40,196 nt of DNA from Anaerocolumna sp. (GCA_029239455.1 JAQZAX010000003.1:1-40196); one strand, 5' to 3'. Shown: positions 28,881 to 37,166, counted from the first letter of the stretch. The notes: generated by a model from the sequence alone, not told the origin. Made by a program: numbers and translations.

Positions 28881-30704
28881 ATGAGTTTGTTTAAGAAAAT
28901 TGCCAGTGGAGGGACAAAAAAATCCCAACGTCCCGATGGACCTGGTAAAAGCATAAAAGGCAGAAAATACTTAAAATGGGTAGTTATTGTGATTGTAATT
29001 ATCATAGCAATATTGACTGTTAGAAACTTTATAAGTGGTAGGAGAAATAATAATACAGCAGCAATTACCACTGAAAATGTAAAAGTCGAGACTAGGGATA
29101 TTCAAAAGGTTCTCTCTTCTTCCGGCACAGTAGCACCACTGAGCACCTATGAGGTCAGAACCTTAGTTGAAGGCGAAATCCTTGCCGCAGACTTTGAAGA
29201 AGGTGACCAGGTAGAAGAAGGCGATATTCTATATCAAATAACGACAGATGATTTAGACAGCAAGATTGATTCAGCGAAGACCTCAGTTACAAGAGCCAGT
29301 GATGATTACAACAAGGCAGTGGAAAATTATGAAAAGGCAGCAGAGGACTATCAGGAAGCCTTAGACGATTACAATAAAGCAAAAGAAGATGTAGGAAACC
29401 CAAATGTAACTGCAGATGTTGCTGGAACAATAACAGCCCTTTCTGTGGAAGTGGGGGATACCATACAGGCAGGAACCCAGATTGCCAATGTGTATGATAA
29501 CAGCTCTATGCTACTTGAAGTACCTTTCCTCTCTTCCGAAGTTGATTCCACCCTGGTTGGTGAAGGGGCAGAAGTAGAACTGACCGACAGCTTTGAGGTA
29601 CTGGTTGGAACCGTTACGAAAGTGAGTAGTCTAGAACAGGTACTAAGTGGAAACCGATTGGTTAAGATGGTTACCATAAAGGTTGAAAATCCTGGTGGAT
29701 TAACCACATCAAATACGGCAACGGCGTCCATTGGCAGTCTCTACAGCAGTAGCGATGGCACATTTAAACCATTAGAAGATACCGTAATTCTGGCAGGAAA
29801 AAGTGGGGAAATTACCAGACTAAATATTGAAGAAGGCAGTAAAATAAATATTGGAGATGTACTTTTTGTATTAAGCGAAGATTCTGTAGAATCTTCCCTT
29901 GATAATTATGAGAAGAATTTAGACAGTGCGGATTCTGCTTTAGATAATGCAACATCACAGATGGAAAATGCAAAAGAAGCCATTGAAGATGCAGAAAGCT
30001 CTTTACAAGATCAGATTGATATGAAAACCGATTACAGCGTAACGGCACCAATCTCCGGACAGGTGATTCGCAAAGATGTCTTAGTTGGAGATACTATCAG
30101 TTCTAATTCATCATTATGTGTAATTTATGACCTGTCTGCGTTAACCTTTGAAATGTATATTGATGAACTTGATGTACTAAGCGTTAAAGTTGGCCAGGAA
30201 GTGGATATTACCGCCGATGCATTACAAGGTGTAGAAATAAGCGGTGTTGTCACTAATATCAGCTTGGAAAGCACTAGTAATAATGGAGTAACCCAATACC
30301 CTGTTACGGTTCGTATTGATGAAACAGGTGACCTATTACCGGGAATGAATGTTACAGGTGAGATTATTATTGAAAAAGTGGAAGGTGTTCTTGCAGTACC
30401 GGCAGATGCCTTAATGCGTGGTGATCTTGTATATGTGGCAGATGAATCAGTCACAGAGGCAGTTGGAGATGTACCTGCAGGTTATCGTTCGGTGGAAGTA
30501 GAAACCGGACTTTCCGATGGAGATTATATAGAAATTAAGAGTGGTTTAAACGGAGATGAGGAAGTATACGTGGTTCGGGCTACCGGTACGACAGAAACTA
30601 TTATGATGCCAGGCCAGTTTAATCAAGAGATGCCAAATGGGCAGACGAGACCTAGTGGAAGCGTCTTTGGTGGTGGCGGCGGAACCAGACCACAGTCACA
30701 GTAG
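28881..30704 (+). CDS. HlyD/RND-type periplasmic adaptor (membrane fusion) protein
   Basis: N-terminal TM; VEGEILAADFEEGDQVEEGDILYQI lipoyl-like motif; coiled coil; VLAVPADALMRGDLVYV. Confidence 0.88.
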   Translation: MSLFKKIASGGTKKSQRPDGPGKSIKGRKYLKWVVIVIVIIIAILTVRNFISGRRNNNTAAITTENVKVETRDIQKVLSSSGTVAPLSTYEVRTLVEGEILAADFEEGDQVEEGDILYQITTDDLDSKIDSAKTSVTRASDDYNKAVENYEKAAEDYQEALDDYNKAKEDVGNPNVTADVAGTITALSVEVGDTIQAGTQIANVYDNSSMLLEVPFLSSEVDSTLVGEGAEVELTDSFEVLVGTVTKVSSLEQVLSGNRLVKMVTIKVENPGGLTTSNTATASIGSLYSSSDGTFKPLEDTVILAGKSGEITRLNIEEGSKINIGDVLFVLSEDSVESSLDNYEKNLDSADSALDNATSQMENAKEAIEDAESSLQDQIDMKTDYSVTAPISGQVIRKDVLVGDTISSNSSLCVIYDLSALTFEMYIDELDVLSVKVGQEVDITADALQGVEISGVVTNISLESTSNNGVTQYPVTVRIDETGDLLPGMNVTGEIIIEKVEGVLAVPADALMRGDLVYVADESVTEAVGDVPAGYRSVEVETGLSDGDYIEIKSGLNGDEEVYVVRATGTTETIMMPGQFNQEMPNGQTRPSGSVFGGGGGTRPQSQ

Positions 30705-30721
30705 GAGGTGCATGATATAGA

Positions 30722-31462
30722 ATGATGGAATTAGGAAACGAAGAAAATAATGCACCGCTTATTGACCTTATTAATATTTTTAAAATCTATCAGATGGGAA
30801 CAACGGAGGTTCGTGCCAATGACGGAATCAGTCTTACCATATATGACGGTGAATTTGTGGCTATTGTGGGTAAATCCGGAAGTGGGAAATCAACAATAAT
30901 GAATATCATTGGTGCGCTGGATATTCCAACAGAAGGAAAGTATATCCTTAAGGGCCAGGATGTAAGCAAGATGAAAAGCGACCAACTGGCGACAATTCGC
31001 AATAAAACAATTGGGTTTATTTTTCAGCAGTACAATTTGCTGCCAAGGCAAAACCTCCTGGAAAATGTTGAATTACCCCTATTATATGGCGGCTACGGTG
31101 CGAAAGAGCGAAAGCAGCTGGCAATGGAGGCCTTAGCCCGGGTAGGAATCGAAGATAAATGGAAGAACTACCCTAATCAACTCTCCGGTGGGCAGCAACA
31201 GAGAGGCTCAATTGCAAGAGCTTTAGTAGGAAAGCCGTCCCTGATTCTAGCGGATGAACCTACAGGTGCCCTTGATTCTAAAACGAGCCGCGAGGTATTA
31301 GAGTTTCTTAAACAATTAAATGAAGAGGGAAATACCATAGTTTTAATCACCCATGATCCTACGGTAGCTGCTAAAGCGAATCGAGTTGTAAAAATGCATG
31401 ACGGCAAAATAGTATTCGATGGAACAGCCAGGGAGTATAAGGAACAGGAGGCAGCAGGATGA
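30722..31462 (+). CDS. ABC transporter ATP-binding protein (MacB/LolD-like)
   Basis: GKSGSGKSTIMNIIGALDIPTEG; QLSGGQQQRGSIARALVGKPSLILADEPTGALDSKTS. Confidence 0.95.
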   Translation: MMELGNEENNAPLIDLINIFKIYQMGTTEVRANDGISLTIYDGEFVAIVGKSGSGKSTIMNIIGALDIPTEGKYILKGQDVSKMKSDQLATIRNKTIGFIFQQYNLLPRQNLLENVELPLLYGGYGAKERKQLAMEALARVGIEDKWKNYPNQLSGGQQQRGSIARALVGKPSLILADEPTGALDSKTSREVLEFLKQLNEEGNTIVLITHDPTVAAKANRVVKMHDGKIVFDGTAREYKEQEAAG

Positions 31463-32631
31463 GCATTTTACAGGCATTTAAATTGGCGGGTAAGAGCATC
31501 GTAGGCAGTAAAATGCGTTCCTTTCTTACCATGCTTGGCATGATAATCGGCGTTGCTTCCGTCATTACCCTCATCGGATTAATGGAAGGGGTAACTAATT
31601 ATGTAATTTCTACATTTTCAGATATGGGCACCAATATGATATCCGTAACCGTTACCAATACAGATACCAGAAAGGTTGATGTGGATGCTGTGTATGAATT
31701 TACGGAGGAAAACAGTGATATTTTTCTTGGTGTAACTCCAAAAGTGAGTTCCAGATATACCGTGAAAAATGGAACAGAGTCCCTTACTACTTCCGTAACG
31801 GGTGTGGGCGAAGATTATTTGGAATTAAATAGTTTGGAGTTATCTGCCGGTCGCTTCATTCAGTACGCAGATATTAAAAACCGATACAATGGCGCCGTGA
31901 TTGGATCTTATATTGTAGAGGAACTATTTGACGGTAACGCAGCCTTAGGAGATACCTTTAAAATAAACGGTCAGGTTTATACTATTATTGGGATTCAAAA
32001 AGAGGAGGCGGATTCGGAGGCTAACTCCACGGATGATGTAGTTTATATCCCTTACTCAAACGCAACCAGGCTGGCAGGTTCAAATGACATCGGAAGTTAT
32101 TCCTTTGCAGCCATAGACAGTGAAACAGTGGAGGCCGGGGAAGAGGTTTTAGATAATTATTTGTATGGCATAATGAAAAATGAAGACCTCTATACTATAT
32201 CCAGCATGACCCAGCTACTGGAAACAGTAAATACCATGACCGGCATGTTATCCGCCATACTTGGAGGAATCGCAGGAATTTCCTTGCTGGTAGCAGGTAT
32301 TGGAATCATGAACATCATGCTTGTATCTGTAGTGGAGCGAACAAAGGAGATTGGTATCCGCAAATCCCTGGGAGCCAAAAAGCGTGATATTATGTGGCAG
32401 TTTGTCATAGAAGCCGCCGCTATCAGTACCATCGGCGGCGTCATCGGAATCATCATAGGGTACATTGCTACCAGGACCCTTGGCAGCGCCTTTGGAATTG
32501 AAGCGGCACCCACACTTAATTCTATCCTCTTAGCATTTGGCGTTTCAGCAGGTATCGGCATCGGATTTGGCTACATGCCCGCCAGCAAAGCGGCTAGCCT
32601 AAACCCCATCGATGCATTGCGAACAGAATAG
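31459..32631 (+). CDS. ABC transporter permease (MacB/FtsX-like)
   Basis: GSKMRSFLTMLGMIIGVASVITLIG...GIMNIMLVSVVERTKEIGIRKSLGAKKRDIMWQF; overlaps the ATPase gene. Confidence 0.93.
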   Translation: MSILQAFKLAGKSIVGSKMRSFLTMLGMIIGVASVITLIGLMEGVTNYVISTFSDMGTNMISVTVTNTDTRKVDVDAVYEFTEENSDIFLGVTPKVSSRYTVKNGTESLTTSVTGVGEDYLELNSLELSAGRFIQYADIKNRYNGAVIGSYIVEELFDGNAALGDTFKINGQVYTIIGIQKEEADSEANSTDDVVYIPYSNATRLAGSNDIGSYSFAAIDSETVEAGEEVLDNYLYGIMKNEDLYTISSMTQLLETVNTMTGMLSAILGGIAGISLLVAGIGIMNIMLVSVVERTKEIGIRKSLGAKKRDIMWQFVIEAAAISTIGGVIGIIIGYIATRTLGSAFGIEAAPTLNSILLAFGVSAGIGIGFGYMPASKAASLNPIDALRTE

Positions 32632-32636
32632 TTTAT

Positions 32637-32711
32637 GGTGTCAGGCACCCTTACAAATTTCTTACGAAAACGTTTCGTTTTCGTAAGAAATTCTTAAGGG
32701 TGCCTGACACC
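32637..32711. repeat. palindromic hairpin element, copy 11 (type A)
   Basis: GGTGTCAGGCACCCTTACAAATTTCTTACGAAAACGTTTCGTTTTCGTAAGAAATTCTTAAGGGTGCCTGACACC, 5 nt after the permease stop. Confidence 0.95.
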
Positions 32712-32713
32712 TA

Positions 32714-32742
32714 TTGTAAAAGCACCAACAATATACTATAAT
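32714..32742 (+). promoter_or_regulatory. candidate sigma-A promoter for the vanZ-like gene
   Basis: TTGTAA, 17-nt spacer, TATAAT; begins 2 nt after repeat copy 11. Confidence 0.55.
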
Positions 32743-32778
32743 GTTTGATTAGCAAAGCAAATAAAGGAAGAATTAATT

Positions 32779-33276
32779 TTGGGTAGCATACTGAATAATC
32801 AAAAATCAAATAAAATATATAACGTATTATCAATGATTCCTGCCATAGTTATCATGGTTGGAATATTCTACTTTTCCTCTCAGGATGCATTGGAGTCCTC
32901 AAGCTTAAGCGGTGGAATCGTAGAGAATATATATCAAGTAATTGAGAAGTTTTTTAACTGGGAATTAACAGCTGCCCATAGAATACAGAGACTGGAGTTG
33001 TTTGAAACTGGAATCAGAAAAGCAGCTCATATGACGGAGTATTCATTGTTAGCAGTTACAGTTGCTTATCCCCTATATCTTTATGGCAGCAGAGGGTATA
33101 AACTTGTTCTTCGTACGGAACTTATTAGTATATTGTATGCTGTCACTGATGAAATTCATCAGCTGTATGTACCGGGACGCTCCGGGCAGATATCTGATGT
33201 ACTAATTGATGGCACAGGAGCGCTAATTGGATGTTTGTTATTTGTATTTTTAGGTGTCAGGCACCATAAACTTTAG
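32779..33276 (+). CDS. VanZ-family membrane protein
   Basis: FYFSSQDALESSSLS...IRKAAHMTEYSLLAV...AVTDEIHQLYVPGRSGQISDVLIDGTGALIG; TTG start; last residues GVRHHKL* encoded by repeat copy 12. Confidence 0.85.
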   Translation: MGSILNNQKSNKIYNVLSMIPAIVIMVGIFYFSSQDALESSSLSGGIVENIYQVIEKFFNWELTAAHRIQRLELFETGIRKAAHMTEYSLLAVTVAYPLYLYGSRGYKLVLRTELISILYAVTDEIHQLYVPGRSGQISDVLIDGTGALIGCLLFVFLGVRHHKL

Positions 33277-33294
33277 TTTATGGTGCCTGACACC
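33253..33294. repeat. palindromic hairpin element, copy 12 (42-bp miniature form)
   Basis: GGTGTCAGGCACCATAAACTTTAGTTTATGGTGCCTGACACC. Confidence 0.95.
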
Positions 33295-33295
33295 A

Positions 33296-33323
33296 TTAAA
33301 TTTTTCTTAAATTTTTCTTAAAT
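33296..33323 (+). promoter_or_regulatory. three TTAAAT direct repeats with 11-bp period (candidate response-regulator site)
   Basis: TTAAAT-TTTTC-TTAAAT-TTTTC-TTAAAT. Confidence 0.4.
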
Positions 33324-33462
33324 ATTTACAATAAATGTCGAATACCGCAGATTTAACTCGATATTTTTGGATTGTTTGGGTATTCCTATTTTTTGCGTAG
33401 TATGCTATATTATTTAAGGCTTAATGAATTATACAATTGCATATTGCAGACAGGAGAAGACA

Positions 33463-33708
33463 ATGAACAAAGAACAAAAAAGCAGATTGCTTTTTGATAT
33501 TGAAGTTAGACTATGGCTGGTTGCTCATTATCAGAAAAAAGTTAATCGAATGCTTGAATTTGGCGTGCCTTTAAGCAGCCCAAAATTAATTAATACATAT
33601 CGCAAAATGGAAAGACTTTTAGACCAAATCACCGAAAAACAAACTAAGTTTGAAAAATCTACCGGTGAAAAGGTCTTTATATTATTATCCGGCAGTAATT
33701 GTATTTAG
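33463..33708 (+). CDS. small hypothetical protein
   Basis: AGGAGAAGACA before ATG 33463; followed by an intrinsic terminator. Confidence 0.6.
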   Translation: MNKEQKSRLLFDIEVRLWLVAHYQKKVNRMLEFGVPLSSPKLINTYRKMERLLDQITEKQTKFEKSTGEKVFILLSGSNCI

Positions 33709-33718
33709 ATAGGAATAT

Positions 33719-33754
33719 GTAAAATCAGGCCAGGTTGAACCCGCCTGATTTTAC
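33719..33754 (+). terminator. intrinsic terminator-like hairpin
   Basis: GTAAAATCAGGC...GCCTGATTTTAC 12-bp stem with T-rich right arm. Confidence 0.75.
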
Positions 33755-33988
33755 AATTGCTATTTTATGTGAAATGCGATATGATAATAGTATATTTGCT
33801 TTCATTATATCTTTTTTTCTACAATTCTTTATCATCTAAACTAAATTATAAAATATTTACTTTTTATCTTTAATCTATTACTTTTACCCATGAAATAAAC
33901 CCATTTTCTAATGAATCTATTTGCCATCCAAATCAATTCAAATCAATCCAAATCAATCTAATTTAATCAAGCAAGGAGATGATGTTTT

Positions 33989-34519
33989 ATACCAAGAAAG
34001 AAGAGAATATGGTACCCTGGAGCTGTATATCACGTGATAAACAGGGGAAATCATAAAAGTGATATTTTCCGTGAGGAAGAAGATTACCGAATGTTCCTGA
34101 AATTGTTAGAGAAAGCCCAGAAACAATACACCTTTTTTATTATTTCGTACTGCCTGATGACGAATCACGTACATTTGCAAATTGAAACTTCAACTTTCCC
34201 AATCTGGGATATAACTAAATATCTGTTCTGCACTTATTCTCATTATTTTAATCGAAAATATGATGAATTCGGGCATTTATTCCAGGGCAGATACAATTCT
34301 GAAATAATCGATGATGATGCTTATTATCTGGAAACCAGCAGATATATTCATTTAAATCCCGTGAAAGCCCATATAGTTACAAAGCCCATTGATTATCCCT
34401 GGAGCAGCTACAGCGCATATATGGGTGCAAGCAAATGTAGTCTTGTGAGTGAAGGTAAAATACTGGAATACTTCTCTAAAAATTCACGTTCATATAAGGA
34501 GTTTGTTGAAGCAAGATAA
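33989..34519 (+). CDS. REP-associated/IS200-like Y1 transposase (RAYT, HUH family); canonical start read as ATA
   Basis: I-PRKKRIWYPGAVYHVINRGNHKSDIF...YCLMTNHVHLQIE (HUH) ...YNSEIIDDDAYYLETSRYIHLNPVKAHIV (Tyr region). The ORF track starts at GTG 34034, but homologous-looking residues begin at 33989. Confidence 0.88.
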   Translation: MPRKKRIWYPGAVYHVINRGNHKSDIFREEEDYRMFLKLLEKAQKQYTFFIISYCLMTNHVHLQIETSTFPIWDITKYLFCTYSHYFNRKYDEFGHLFQGRYNSEIIDDDAYYLETSRYIHLNPVKAHIVTKPIDYPWSSYSAYMGASKCSLVSEGKILEYFSKNSRSYKEFVEAR

Positions 34520-34741
34520 GGTGTTAATTAAAAGTTTCATCCGGAGTTCCAAACTTCCAACATACCTTGAACATTTCGGGCAAAAAAAGTATAATGAAAG
34601 CAGTAGAAAAATTATGGAATTAAAATAGTAGAAAAAGTAGAAATAACAGAAATACTATTCTTAGTACAAAAAGGATTAAAAAGTATTCAAATAATAATGT
34701 TACAAATGAAGCGAAAACAACAAATAAGGGAGACACACGAA

Positions 34742-35677
34742 ATGATATTTAATGTTGATGACGGAGAACTCATTGAAAGCGAAGCTTCTTCTTTGCATAT
34801 AAATGAAGCAGAGCCTTATCTATGTATTTTCAATAAGGAAGAACTAAGAGCCAATGCAAAGATGCTAAAGGTAAATGATAGAACTGTAAAAGAATGCATT
34901 GAGGGGAATACTTTTAAGTTTGAAAGCCATGAAGGATTTGACTTTATAGCGCTTAATATTCCCTGGGACAGAGAGTCTTTAATAGCACTAAAGCACATAT
35001 CCATCTATTTTAGACCCAATATGCTTATATTTGTTTCAAATCATCTTGAAGTACTGCCCATTGTTGAAGAAATTCAAACGGAAATAGAAGAAACCAGTGG
35101 AGAAATGAAAGACCTCTCCTTACAAAAAATCTTATACCTGTTTTTAGATAATCTAACAAAATCGGATTCTAACAAATTAGAACTCATGGAAGAAAGAATT
35201 TTAAAATTAGAGGAAGCGATTATAACGTCCCGAAATAAGAACTTCATCGCTGAAATTATTAAGATTCGCAAGAAACTTCTTACTTATAAACGTTACTATG
35301 ACAGGCTTCTTTCTATTTCGGAATCAGTGGAAGAGAATATGAATGGCTTATTAAATAAAAAGGAAATGCGCCATTTTCGTTTATTGACGGATCGTACCAG
35401 ACGATTGCTTGAAAGTACCAGGTATTTGCAGGATTATTTATCCCAGATTCGAGAAGCCTATCAAACACAGGTAGATATAAATCTAAACAGTATTATGAAA
35501 CTCTCGACGGTAATAACCACTATTTTTCTTCCGCTGACCCTGATTGTTGGATGGTATGGCATGAACCTTCAAATGCCGGAATATCAGTGGTCCTTTGGAT
35601 ATCCACTCTTAATTACCCTTAGTTTAATTATATCCGTGTTAATTATAATATATTTTAAGAAACATAAATGGTTTTAA
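34742..35677 (+). CDS. CorA-like divalent cation transporter
   Basis: C-terminal two-TM region with YGMNLQMPEYQW; AGGGAG RBS before ATG 34742. Confidence 0.85.
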   Translation: MIFNVDDGELIESEASSLHINEAEPYLCIFNKEELRANAKMLKVNDRTVKECIEGNTFKFESHEGFDFIALNIPWDRESLIALKHISIYFRPNMLIFVSNHLEVLPIVEEIQTEIEETSGEMKDLSLQKILYLFLDNLTKSDSNKLELMEERILKLEEAIITSRNKNFIAEIIKIRKKLLTYKRYYDRLLSISESVEENMNGLLNKKEMRHFRLLTDRTRRLLESTRYLQDYLSQIREAYQTQVDINLNSIMKLSTVITTIFLPLTLIVGWYGMNLQMPEYQWSFGYPLLITLSLIISVLIIIYFKKHKWF

Positions 35678-35684
35678 AATAATT

Positions 35685-35759
35685 GGTGTCAGGCACCCTT
35701 AAGAATTTCTTACGAAAACGTACTGTTTTCGTAAGAAATTCTTAAGGGTGCCTGACACC
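35685..35759. repeat. palindromic hairpin element, copy 13 (type A)
   Basis: GGTGTCAGGCACCCTTAAGAATTTCTTACGAAAACGTACTGTTTTCGTAAGAAATTCTTAAGGGTGCCTGACACC between convergent genes; flanks taaaataatt/aattatttta extend the palindrome. Confidence 0.95.
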
Positions 35760-35761
35760 AA

Positions 35762-37000
35762 TTATTTTATCACAAACCTGCTTTTTGGAAGAGCTGGTAT
35801 ACGACATAAGCGGTAATGCATATTCTGATGGGGGACTTTATAGCTTAAGTGGCAGGCAATAAAATCGAGACTCGCTTTCATTACCTCGGTGGTGAGCATA
35901 TCACCGGGACAGCGATGCCCATTATTGTAATCACCGCCTCCCTGAGGAATAAATTGATACGGGTTATGATCACTTTTTTTAAAACGCTCAGGCATAAACT
36001 CATAAGGGTGCTTCCATAGCCTGGAATCGTGATTCGTGCCGTAGATATCTAAGAGCACTAAAGTACCTTTCTTAAAATAGTACTTATCCCAAATGAAATT
36101 TTTCTTCACCATAGCTCCAACAAAGGGAGCAAATGGATAATAGCGGCGGACTTCCTGCACAAATTGCTGATTAAAATCAGGGTTTCTAAGCCAAAAACTA
36201 TTTCGGCATTCCGGGTGCTCATATAAAGCTAACGCACCAAAGGTTATATAGGTTGCGATAGCGACAATGGGTCTTAGAATATTAATTAACTCCACGGCAG
36301 CTATCTGGGTGTTTAGGAGCTGACCATAATGATCCCGGTGCCACGAGATAATATAAGCTGCTGAATTATCAAAACAATGCAGTTCCTGTGACCGAATCCG
36401 TTTAATAATTCCCCGAATCCACATTTCCGTATTCTTTCTGGCACGTTTGGCCTGCCAATATCTTGGCCCCACAGCAGCAAACCCATCCACCATTTTGCCT
36501 AAATCCCTTGCTCTTTGGTTTATCTCATAATAATCCAGAGGTACTCCGGCCCACCTGCAGGCCGCCTGACACAGCAGTTTTTGAACCTCATCATACAAAA
36601 CGATTTCTTTTCTATTCCACCGTATTGAATTATAATTCCACTGCTCCCTGATATAGTGAATCAACACTTTCATATTATCAGGTGTCATAATGGATAAAAA
36701 CATCTGCCTTCGATAACGATGTGCCACGCCGTCTAAGCCCTGGATTCCACCTTTACCTAGTAACGTCTTTTGTATCCGCTTAGGTGCAACACCCTGTCTC
36801 TTAAAATATTTATCATTATAGAATATCCTTGCTGCATCTTTCCCACTCATACAGATAACTTTTTTACCCATAAGACGCGTTTGAAACAGATCAGACTGAT
36901 ATTTGCAACATCTTTTTTGAATAAACCGATATCCTTCCATTAATAATAAACAGCTGCTATCCAAAGTTTTTTCCCGAGGCATTTTTCTTAATGAATTCAT
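35762..37000 (-). CDS. cytochrome P450, CYP152-like (fatty-acid peroxygenase type)
   Basis: FIPQGGGDYNNGHRCPGDMLTTEVMK heme-ligand loop; VELINILRPIVAIATY I-helix with the Arg-Pro typical of CYP152; NHDSRLWKHPYEFMPERF. Confidence 0.85.
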   Translation of the reverse strand: MNSLRKMPREKTLDSSCLLLMEGYRFIQKRCCKYQSDLFQTRLMGKKVICMSGKDAARIFYNDKYFKRQGVAPKRIQKTLLGKGGIQGLDGVAHRYRRQMFLSIMTPDNMKVLIHYIREQWNYNSIRWNRKEIVLYDEVQKLLCQAACRWAGVPLDYYEINQRARDLGKMVDGFAAVGPRYWQAKRARKNTEMWIRGIIKRIRSQELHCFDNSAAYIISWHRDHYGQLLNTQIAAVELINILRPIVAIATYITFGALALYEHPECRNSFWLRNPDFNQQFVQEVRRYYPFAPFVGAMVKKNFIWDKYYFKKGTLVLLDIYGTNHDSRLWKHPYEFMPERFKKSDHNPYQFIPQGGGDYNNGHRCPGDMLTTEVMKASLDFIACHLSYKVPHQNMHYRLCRIPALPKSRFVIK

Positions 37001-37166
37001 AATACTTCACTCCTATACAATGTAATACAAAACCTTCCATAAAGGACCATTTCTTGTTGTTATTATGTGTAAATACAGGAATAAAATACAGGAATAAAAT
37101 ACTTGTTAAATAATTTTGGTTAACTTATTTAAAATAAAATACTCTTACATTTGGTTTGCATGGATA

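Noticed and set aside
34519-34531. Possible decayed left end (taaGGTGTtA) directly after the RAYT stop
   Set aside because: Only 5-7 matching bases to the repeat arm and no matching right arm; chance cannot be excluded.
1796-35759. CRISPR array
   Set aside because: Repeats are long inverted hairpins dispersed singly at gene ends, not clustered direct repeats with spacers; no cas genes seen.
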